Below, one piece after another: positions 14,361-20,476 of a stretch of DNA of 20,476 nt. Made by a program: the position numbers and the translations under genes. The DNA comes from CAJXOW01 sp964421495 (GTDB taxonomy: Bacteria > Bacteroidota > Rhodothermia > Balneolales > Balneolaceae). Below the pieces are notes generated by a model. It did not search any database. It was given only the letters and a program-made list of their open reading frames with translations, and was not told the origin of the DNA. Location of the stretch: assembly GCA_964421495.1 (NCBI GenBank), contig CAYQXO010000041.1, positions 1 to 20,476 on the forward strand. Direction: 5' to 3'. Positions within the stretch are counted from its first letter, which is position 1. Every line of letters begins with the position of its first letter.

Positions 14361-16199
14361 TCACGCATCCCCGGAAGAATTAGATTGGTCCTGACTTTTC
14401 ACTTCTGCCAACTCGGCGTGTTTTTGTTCTTCCACCCATTCTTTCAGTTCAATATGAAGATCATCCAACTGCTTCGTATCCACATAACTTGGGCAATTAT
14501 CCATGAGACTCTGAGCGCTTTTATTCTTGGGAAATGCGATCACATCCCGGAGGCTTTGCGCATTGGCAAGCAACATTATTATTCGATCGAGTCCCAGGGC
14601 AATTCCCCCGTGCGGCGGCGTTCCGTAGCGGAAGGCATCCATCAAAAATCCGAATTTGTCCCGGGCTTCATCCCGATTAAGTCCCATAACCTCAAACATC
14701 GTTTCCTGCAAATCTGCCTGGTGGATACGGATGGATCCCCCTCCAATCTCCTTGCCGTTGAGTACCAGGTCATACGCTCGTGAAAGCACCTTTCGGGGAT
14801 TCTCCTCAAGTTTGTCCACGTCCTCTTCTCGCGGTGCCGTAAAGGGGTGGTGCAGCGAAACATACCGGCCCGCATCGTCATCCCACTCCAAGAGGGGAAA
14901 ATCCGTGATCCAGAGGAAATGGTCCTCCTCTTCATTGATCAGATCGTAATCCGGGCCCATCATCAGCCGGAGCGTTCCGAGTTGCTCATAGACGGTGGGC
15001 GTGGGACCGGCAAGAATCAACACAAGATCGCCGTAATCGGCTCCGGCCCGTTCTATCATCTGGTCGATCGTATCCTCCGTCAGGAATTTGCCGACGCTGC
15101 ATTTAATTTCCTCTTTGTTGACCTTGATGTAAATCAGTCCCCCGGCCCCGGTCTCTTCCTGCACGCGCTCGGTAAGGCGATCCAACTCACCCCGGCCCAT
15201 ATCTCCCTCGCCCGGCAGGGTGAATCCGATGACGCCGCCGCCCTCCTTGACCGTTTGAGAAAAGATGCGAAATTCGGAATCCTCCACCAGGTCGGAAAAA
15301 TCCTTGAACTCGAGCCCGAACCGCGTATCCGGTTTGTCCGTGCCATAGGTGGTCAGCGCATCGTGATACGTCATGCGCTCAAAAGGAGTGGAGACTTCCC
15401 GGTCCGACACCTGTTCAAACAGCTCCTTCATGAGTCCCTCGGTCATCTCGAAGATGTCTTCCTCATCCACGAACGACATTTCCACATCCACCTGGGTAAA
15501 TTCCGGCTGTCGGTCGGCCCGCAGATCTTCGTCGCGAAAACATTTCACGATCTGAAAATAGCGATCAAAGCCCGACGCCATGAGGGTCTGCTTGTAGGTC
15601 TGCGGACTCTGGGGAAGGGCGAAAAACTTGCCCGGGTTGACCCGGCTCGGCACCAGGTAATCCCGCGCCCCTTCCGGGGTACTGCGCATCAATACGGGCG
15701 TTTCCACTTCGGCAAACTCGAGATCGTAAAAATAATTTCGGATCGCCTCGTACGACCTGGACCGCAGCATCAGGTTATCCGTCAAAGGCCGTCGACGCAA
15801 GTCCAGGTAGCGGTGCTGCAGGCGCAGATCCTCGCTGGTTTTGATATCGTCCCGGATTTCGAACGGAGGGGTTTCCGCCTCGCTGTACACAATCAAATCG
15901 CTGACGTTAACATCAATTTCGCCGGTGGGGAGTTCAGGATTCACGTTTTCATCCGATCGCGCCTCCACGACTCCTTTAACGCCGACTACATATTCGCGGC
16001 GCAATTCCTCCGCTTTTTCGTGCAGCTCCGCATCCTCCTCGCGAAAAACAATTTGCGTAATGCCGTACCGGTCACGCAGATCGATAAAGATAACGCCTCC
16101 AAGGTCGCGCCGGGTATCGACCCAGCCATTCAGCACGACTTCTTGTCCTACATAATCAATATTCAGATCACCACAGGTATGTGTTCGTTTCCAAGCCAT
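14361..16199 (-). CDS. aspS: Aspartyl-tRNA synthetase, bacterial type
   Basis: This 612-residue class II synthetase attaches aspartate to tRNA-Asp. An N-terminal OB-fold anticodon-binding domain includes GWVDTRRDLGGVIFIDLRDR (25-44). Motif 1 lies near EFAEVETPVLMRSTPEGARD (161-180). The QSPQ loop is at 197-200 and motif 2 at 221-243 (FRDEDLRADRQPEFTQVDVE). A bacterial GAD insertion spans roughly 305-405, and motif 3 is GGIALGLDRIIMLL (531-544). Leu33 in RRDLGG corresponds to the Leu of discriminating enzymes such as E. coli, where non-discriminating enzymes tend to have His; this hints at strict Asp specificity but one residue is not decisive. A roughly 25-residue charged C-terminal tail exceeds the E. 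coli length (590). The start at 16199 gives the normal N-terminus. Confidence 0.97.
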   Translation of the reverse strand: MAWKRTHTCGDLNIDYVGQEVVLNGWVDTRRDLGGVIFIDLRDRYGITQIVFREEDAELHEKAEELRREYVVGVKGVVEARSDENVNPELPTGEIDVNVSDLIVYSEAETPPFEIRDDIKTSEDLRLQHRYLDLRRRPLTDNLMLRSRSYEAIRNYFYDLEFAEVETPVLMRSTPEGARDYLVPSRVNPGKFFALPQSPQTYKQTLMASGFDRYFQIVKCFRDEDLRADRQPEFTQVDVEMSFVDEEDIFEMTEGLMKELFEQVSDREVSTPFERMTYHDALTTYGTDKPDTRFGLEFKDFSDLVEDSEFRIFSQTVKEGGGVIGFTLPGEGDMGRGELDRLTERVQEETGAGGLIYIKVNKEEIKCSVGKFLTEDTIDQMIERAGADYGDLVLILAGPTPTVYEQLGTLRLMMGPDYDLINEEEDHFLWITDFPLLEWDDDAGRYVSLHHPFTAPREEDVDKLEENPRKVLSRAYDLVLNGKEIGGGSIRIHQADLQETMFEVMGLNRDEARDKFGFLMDAFRYGTPPHGGIALGLDRIIMLLANAQSLRDVIAFPKNKSAQSLMDNCPSYVDTKQLDDLHIELKEWVEEQKHAELAEVKSQDQSNSSGDA

Positions 16200-16316
16200 A
16201 TAAAGTAAGTCTATAATCCATTTGGAGCTAAATTAGCCACATATAATAAAGATTCGGCACAAGCTATACAAAAGAGATTAAAAAAGAGCCGGTTTACGAA
16301 TCTTTCTCCATCACAA

Positions 16317-16487
16317 GAGCTCTTTGAAGAACCCGGGGATGGCTCTTCTGCCAGAGAAATTCGGCGGGTCGTTGCTTTACGAGGAATAAGACCAAAATAT
16401 CGGCTTGTAAAGAATACACCATTTTTAGCCTAAAGGCCGAACAACTCAAGTGCTTCAGAGCCATCCCCGGGTTCTTCAAAGAGCTCC
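16317..16487. repeat. Family A inverted-repeat element, copy 2 (best preserved)
   Basis: A 171-bp element with perfect 30-bp terminal inverted repeats (16317-16346 and 16458-16487, ends GAGCTCTTTGAAGAACCC). The core shares GCTTTAC, CCAAAATATCGGC, TTAGCCTAA and GCCGAACAACTCAAGTGCT with the copies at 7105-7265 and about 19346-19522. It occupies the 501-bp gap between divergent aspS and the histidine kinase. The rest of that gap (16200-16316, 16488-16700) is A/T-rich with no gene seen. A weak aspS promoter candidate is present on the minus strand (ATAATA at 16243-16248 with ATACAA at 16266-16271, plus-strand spelling). Confidence 0.88.
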
Positions 16488-16700
16488 ATCAATACAATAA
16501 AATGAAATATACGTATAAAATCGTAGGGCTAAATTTGGGTATTTATGCTCATGCAATATACGCTATAATTTAGGATCTTGTGGATCGAATTGAGGAAGGA
16601 TCCTATTCGGAGCAAACCCATCCCAATCCATTAATCTACTTTTATAATTACTCCAGCTTCTCCCGAAGTCCCGACAACCCGTACTGGTACCTACTATAAA

Positions 16701-18482
16701 ATGACGGAATCCAAGTTAACTAATAAAGAATTTGCGACTATATCATTACTGCTTCATAAGGCTTCAGACCAGCAGATGATACGGAAGAAATTGCCGGATA
16801 AATATCACGTAACCCCGGATGCCGACATTTTTCAATCCGGCAAGTTCGACCTGTTGGTAACGGATGAGTCCCGGTTTAGACAGATTTTCAACAGGTACCG
16901 GGAAATTCAGAGGCAATCGGAACCGGTATTACTCCCCGTTTTACTGCTGGTCAAGGATAACAGGAATATCAAGCAGTTAAATTCTTATCTGGAACACATT
17001 GATGATATGCTGACGATCCCGACTTCTATGGGAGTGGTACAATCCCGTATTAATCTGCTCCTTAAAACCCGGTCGTATTCAGTGAAAATGCAGAAGGAAA
17101 AGAGGAAGTACCAGCTTCTCGCGGAAAATTCGACCGATATGATTTCGACGCACGCTCCCAATGGGAATTATACCTATGTATCCCCCTCGTCGGAAGAGAT
17201 ATTCGGCTTTACCCCCGACGAACTAATAGGTAAAAGCGCCTACAATTTCATTCATCCCGATGATCGCGAATCCGTTGCTCAAACGAGCGACAATGTCGTT
17301 AAAAGCGGGAAGCCCCAAAAAGTAGAATTCAGAAAAAGGACGAAAGAAGGGGGATACAAATGGATGGAATCCACGATTAAAATAATGCAATCGAGCATAG
17401 ATTCCGATCTTCCGGATATTCAGGCCAGTACCCGGGATATATCAGAACGAAAAAAGTATGAGCAGGAACTCGAAAAGGAAAATGCTTTTATTGATAAAGC
17501 CCTGGAACTCTGGCCGAACATCTTTTTTATGATGGACTCCGATCAAAACATCATTCGGTGGAATCAAAATCTGGTGGACAAACTTGGATATTCGAGCGAA
17601 GAGATTAAAGGCATGAGTCCTTACGACTTTATTAAAAGTGAGGATGTCGATACCGTTGAAGAGAATATGGAAAAGATATTCCAAACAGGTAAATCAGAAT
17701 TTGAAGTCGACCTCGTGGCCCGCAATGGGGAATCGATAAAACATCGGGTTAACGGGCAGAAATTTCATCAGGGGGATGAAGTATATATTATAGGCAGCTG
17801 TATTGACCTGTCTGATCACTATCGCCTGATGAACGATTTAAAAAGAGCGCACGACGAAAAGCAGGTATTACTGAAAGAAATCCATCACCGGGTCAAAAAC
17901 AACCTGGCGGTCATTACCGGTATGCTGGAACTGCAATCGATGGAGAGTGAAAATGAAGATTTGCGAAACGGGCTGAACGACAGCAAACTCCGGATTCATT
18001 CCATCGCTTCTGTTCACGAGCTGCTTTATCAATCCAATAGTTTTTCGCGGGTTGTTATGAAAAAATATCTTAACAAACTGCTCGATAAAATCCAGGAGAC
18101 CAACTACAGTGCTCAAAACATTGAAGTTGATCAGAAGATCGAGCCGGTAGAGTTGAACATAAACCAGGCTATCCCTACGGCATTAATCACAAATGAAATC
18201 ATTACAAACGCCTTTAAGCATGCGTTTAAGGATAGAGAAGAAGGCAAAATCGATATAAGGTTACAGGAAAATGCCGGGAACGTTCAATTGATTATTCGTG
18301 ACAACGGCAAGGGTTTGTCCGACGAAATGGCCCCCTCCAATTCACTGGGCTTAAAACTTATAAACGTATTGAAAAAACAGCTGGAGGCGGAGTTGGAAAT
18401 TTCTTCCGAACGGGGAGCCGAATTTCGACTGACCTTTACCAAAAAACAAACCGGTGGAATCGGAAGCAACTACATGCAGTAG
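16701..18482 (+). CDS. Soluble hybrid-like sensor histidine kinase: pseudo-receiver, two PAS domains, HisKA_2, HATPase
   Basis: This 593-residue cytoplasmic kinase has no transmembrane segment. Residues 10-125 look like a receiver fold: FDLLVTDESRF carries Asp55 at the phospho-acceptor strand, while the usual Lys-Pro reads IP (TIPTSM), so it may be a pseudo-receiver. PAS1 covers about 136-255 (AENSTDMISTHAPNGNYTYV, IHPDDRESV, ASTRDISERKK). PAS2 covers about 265-375 (FMMDSDQNIIRWNQNLVDKL, SCIDLSDHY). The kinase dimerisation domain is of the HisKA_2 type, LLKEIHHRVKNNLAVITGML (390-409), with His396 the likely phospho-acceptor. The ATPase N box is NEIITNAFKHAF (498-509), G1 is DNGKGL (534-539) and G2 SLGLKL (548-553). 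A response-regulator gene faces it with 5 bp between stops, so they are plausible partners. The signal is unknown. Confidence 0.92.
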   Translation: MTESKLTNKEFATISLLLHKASDQQMIRKKLPDKYHVTPDADIFQSGKFDLLVTDESRFRQIFNRYREIQRQSEPVLLPVLLLVKDNRNIKQLNSYLEHIDDMLTIPTSMGVVQSRINLLLKTRSYSVKMQKEKRKYQLLAENSTDMISTHAPNGNYTYVSPSSEEIFGFTPDELIGKSAYNFIHPDDRESVAQTSDNVVKSGKPQKVEFRKRTKEGGYKWMESTIKIMQSSIDSDLPDIQASTRDISERKKYEQELEKENAFIDKALELWPNIFFMMDSDQNIIRWNQNLVDKLGYSSEEIKGMSPYDFIKSEDVDTVEENMEKIFQTGKSEFEVDLVARNGESIKHRVNGQKFHQGDEVYIIGSCIDLSDHYRLMNDLKRAHDEKQVLLKEIHHRVKNNLAVITGMLELQSMESENEDLRNGLNDSKLRIHSIASVHELLYQSNSFSRVVMKKYLNKLLDKIQETNYSAQNIEVDQKIEPVELNINQAIPTALITNEIITNAFKHAFKDREEGKIDIRLQENAGNVQLIIRDNGKGLSDEMAPSNSLGLKLINVLKKQLEAELEISSERGAEFRLTFTKKQTGGIGSNYMQ

Positions 18483-18487
18483 TTTGT

Positions 18488-19138
18488 TTACAGCAGATCG
18501 TTTTTCAAAGCATACCTTACGAGTCCCGCCGTATTTTTCGAATTGGTTTTCTGCAGCAGATTGGTTCGGTGCGTATCTACCGTTCGCTTGCTTATATGGA
18601 GCTTTTCGGCGATTTGCCGGTTCGTAAATTCATTGGCGATCAACCGCAGGATTTCGATTTCCCGATCGGTCAGACTTACCGGCTCCTTCGCTTTCGACGA
18701 GTAGTTTTCGCCCTCTCCATAATCTTTCATAAACTTGAACGTGACTTCCTCGCTATAAAAGGGCTTCCCCTGCTTGAAATTCTCTATCGCCTGCAGCAAG
18801 TCCGCCTTGCCCGCATCTTTCAATACAAAACCCGACGCTCCCGCCTTGAGAGCTTTCCTTATTGATTCTTCATCTTTCATCATGCTCAAGATGATGATCT
18901 CCTTATCGGGATAGTGTTCTTTGATTTGCTCAGCTACTTCGACGCCGTTCATATCCGGTAAATTGAGGTCCAGCAGAACCAAGTCAATCTCGTCATTGGT
19001 ACTGCACAGCAATAAAGTTTCCTCTCCGTTAGAGGCCTGAAAAACAGTTCCGATATCCTCTCGATTCTTCAATATCATTATTAAACCTTCGCGCACTATT
19101 TCGTGATCATCCGTAATAAGAATATTTATCGGGTCCAT
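18488..19138 (-). CDS. NarL/FixJ-family LuxR-type response regulator
   Basis: This 216-residue protein has a receiver domain (1-120) with the acidic pocket Asp10/Asp11, phospho-acceptor Asp57 in LVLLDLNLPDMNGVEVAEQI (54-73), Ser85 and Lys107 (FVLKDAG). A linker precedes a LuxR-type helix-turn-helix (about 153-212): LTDREIEILRLIANEFTNRQ, then IAEKLHISKRTVDTHRTNLL. All residues needed for phosphorylation and DNA binding are present. It probably acts as a transcription regulator phosphorylated by the convergent HisKA_2 kinase. HisKA_2 kinases in Bacteroidota-like genomes are often paired with such regulators, but cross-talk with other kinases cannot be excluded. There is no room for a terminator between the two stops, so transcripts should overlap. 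Confidence 0.95.
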   Translation of the reverse strand: MDPINILITDDHEIVREGLIMILKNREDIGTVFQASNGEETLLLCSTNDEIDLVLLDLNLPDMNGVEVAEQIKEHYPDKEIIILSMMKDEESIRKALKAGASGFVLKDAGKADLLQAIENFKQGKPFYSEEVTFKFMKDYGEGENYSSKAKEPVSLTDREIEILRLIANEFTNRQIAEKLHISKRTVDTHRTNLLQKTNSKNTAGLVRYALKNDLL

Positions 19139-19345
19139 AGAGATAAAGGTATACCACTTGCTTTAAAGAATATTTAAATCAACCTTAAACTCTCCCCCCT
19201 GATTTAGCGTATAATTTCAGCTATCCTGTCGTATTACAGTGAACGTACCGGACGGCGAGGGATAACAAATCCTATATTACTTTTTAAACATAACCCGCGA
19301 TCCATTCGTTCAACCTTTCACAATTTTATTTCAGATCCAGTTTAA

Positions 19346-19522
19346 GGACCCGTTTGAAAAACCAGGGATGTTCCGAAAGTTTCCGGAGCGGAAACTTTCG
19401 ACGGATCATTGCCTTGCAAGAGATACCATCACAATAACGGCATGCAGAGCATACACTTGTTAGCCTAACGCCGAACAAATCAAGTGCTTCAGAGCCATTC
19501 CCGCATTGTGTAACGGGCACTC
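19346..19522. repeat. Family A inverted-repeat element, copy 3 (eroded)
   Basis: This is the most diverged family A copy. The right half is clear (TTAGCCTAACGCCGAACAAA then CAAGTGCTTCAGAGCCATTC), and GGCATGC-type core positions align with the other two. The terminal arms no longer pair well; the left has CCGTTTGAAAAACCAGGGATG and the right CCCGCATTGTGTAACGGG. Unlike the others, the left side holds a perfect 11-bp hairpin (19374-19400, CGAAAGTTTCC). It sits in the 500-bp gap between the response regulator start and the tRNA, both on the minus strand; the remainder of that gap shows no gene. Confidence 0.75.
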
Positions 19523-19638
19523 AAAATGCTTTAATTTTTCTGCAAACGACCATCAAAGAGAGGCGAAAACCGTGTTGATTATAAAGAAATGCCCTACCTA
19601 ACTAAATAGCTTCCAAACAACTTAGGGCTAATATCAAG

Positions 19639-19712
19639 TAGCGTGGGGCGGATTCGAACCGCCGACCTCCGGGTTATGAATCCGACGCTCTAACCGTCTG
19701 AGCTACCACGCC
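19639..19712 (-). tRNA. tRNA-Met (CAU anticodon), elongator type
   Basis: The minus strand folds as a tRNA. The acceptor is GGCGTGG (19706-19712) with CCACGCT and discriminator A at the 3' end. The D-arm is GCTC...GAGC with AGACGGTTA, the anticodon loop is TTCATAA with CAT, and the T-arm is GGCGG-TTCGAAT-CCGCC. The genome does not encode the CCA end. An A-C mismatch closes the anticodon stem beside the loop. The overall look matches Bacteroidota elongator Met tRNAs; a lysidine-modified tRNA-Ile(CAU) would share the anticodon and cannot be fully excluded. It is not the initiator type, which usually has three G-C pairs in the anticodon stem. Confidence 0.92.
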
Positions 19713-19948
19713 AAAATAACCTGTCATTTCTACGGATCACTAAAACGAACGCTAATATAATAAATTTTGAAGAAGGGAAAAACGTTGAGGTGGTATTGAG
19801 ATATCTGGCTTCTATTGAAGTGATTAGAAATCTTTAATTACACTCAATTAGCCACTATTTGATTTTTGCGGATAGACGGATTCCTACTATTTTACGCTAG
19901 TTAACCTAAATACTATTAACACCAAAATACTCAAGCGGCACTCGGTTT

Positions 19949-20476
19949 ATGGCTCAAGACATCACGAATAGGACTGAAGATTATTCGCAGTGGTACCTGG
20001 ATGTAATTAAACATGCTAAACTTGCTGACTACTCTCCCGTTCGCGGGTGCATGGTCATCCGACCAAACGGTTACGCCCTTTGGGAAAACATGCGTGATAC
20101 CCTTGATCAGATGTTTAAGGATACGGGGCATGAAAACGCGTACTTCCCTCTCTTTATCCCCAAGTCATTCCTCTCGCGCGAGGCCGAACATGTAGAAGGT
20201 TTTGCTACAGAGTGTGCAGTCGTTACCCATAGTAGACTTGTTAGCGGTGAAGAGGGCGGTCTTGAAGTCGATCCGGAGAGCAAACTCGATGAGGAGTTAG
20301 TCGTTCGGCCCACTTCTGAAACGATTATTTGGAATTCCTATCGAGACTGGATTCAGTCGTACCGCGATCTGCCAATTCTGATTAACCAGTGGGCAAATGT
20401 GGTCCGGTGGGAGATGCGAACCCGCCTGTTTCTGCGGACCATGGAATTTCTGTGGCAAGAGGGCCACACTGCCCAT
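19949..20476 (+). CDS. proS: Prolyl-tRNA synthetase, archaeal/eukaryotic type (5' part)
   Basis: The window edge cuts this gene after 176 codons. From ATG at 19949 it reads MAQDITNRTEDYSQWYLDVI then KHAKLADYSPVRGCMVIRPN. Class II landmarks follow: GYALWENMRDTLDQMFKDTG, FPLFIPKSFL, VVRPTSETIIWNSYRDWIQS and the motif 2 region QWANVVRWEMRTRLFLRTME (about 150-169). This is the short ProRS class without the bacterial editing insertion, common in Bacteroidota and relatives. It charges tRNA-Pro with proline in the cytosol. The full protein is expected to be about 490 residues. The 236-bp gap between it and the upstream tRNA (opposite strand) should carry the promoter. Confidence 0.95.
   Translation, partial: MAQDITNRTEDYSQWYLDVIKHAKLADYSPVRGCMVIRPNGYALWENMRDTLDQMFKDTGHENAYFPLFIPKSFLSREAEHVEGFATECAVVTHSRLVSGEEGGLEVDPESKLDEELVVRPTSETIIWNSYRDWIQSYRDLPILINQWANVVRWEMRTRLFLRTMEFLWQEGHTAH

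Noticed and set aside
14847..16208. Long open frame (453 codons) on the plus strand
   Set aside because: It lies entirely opposite aspS, whose motifs are unmistakable; the antisense product has no recognisable domain and the frame follows from the codon pattern of the real gene.
16294..16479. Short minus-strand frame spanning family A copy 2, and a similar one at 19326-19520
   Set aside because: The corresponding frame in copy 1 is broken by a stop shortly after the left arm, and changes between copies do not respect codons, so the element is unlikely to be coding.
1..20476. CRISPR array, prophage, toxin-antitoxin or anti-phage system
   Set aside because: No regularly spaced short repeats, no phage structural genes and no recognisable defence effector in any well-supported gene.

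Overview
The window looks like chromosomal DNA from a member of the Bacteroidota/Rhodothermota/Balneolota assemblage. This is an inference from several traits: moderate GC, start codons mostly without clear Shine-Dalgarno sequences, an archaeal/eukaryotic-type prolyl-tRNA synthetase, a bacilliredoxin with a CGC motif, and an elongator-type tRNA-Met resembling those of Bacteroidota. No phage, plasmid, IS transposase or CRISPR signature is visible. The region reads as ordinary core genome carrying small dispersed palindromic elements between genes.

Layout, left to right. Bases 1-210 hold what looks like an rRNA-operon leader transcribed leftward out of the window: an A/T-rich upstream block, TTGACA, 17 bp, TTATAT, a two-tier stem and a boxA-like CGTCAAAGAAC on the plus strand. 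Next comes a minus-strand PAS/AAA+/Fis-HTH regulator whose AAA+ module has lost its catalytic and sigma-54-contact motifs. A queuosine-precursor transporter (YhhQ type, minus) follows. A TetR regulator and an ABC1/ADCK (AarF/UbiB) kinase-like protein form a tight plus-strand operon. They converge on an hflK-hflC operon (minus). Divergent from hflK is an MscS-family mechanosensitive channel (plus).

The middle is redox-flavoured. It has a bacilliredoxin (minus, with a clear terminator), a putative lipoprotein with a CBM9-like domain (plus), a Mn-type superoxide dismutase (minus) and, divergent from it, a SthA-like pyridine nucleotide transhydrogenase (plus). A DUF429 protein and aspartyl-tRNA synthetase (both minus) follow. 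The right end has a soluble PAS-PAS-HisKA_2 histidine kinase (plus) facing, only 5 bp away, a NarL-type response regulator (minus). Then come a tRNA-Met(CAU) (minus) and the first 176 codons of prolyl-tRNA synthetase (plus), cut by the window edge.

The most notable unexplained structure is two families of intergenic palindromic elements. Family A (three copies, about 161-177 bp; 7105-7265, 16317-16487, about 19346-19522) has roughly 30-bp terminal inverted repeats around a homologous core of about 110 bp. Family B (1682-1737 and 11614-11713) shares a TCTGTCGGACTTTT arm and an adjoining CGGATCGTAGCGAA segment; copy 1 lacks about 45 bp of interior present in copy 2. No nearby protein obviously mobilises either family. 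The second notable object is the degenerate NtrC-like regulator beside the rRNA leader.
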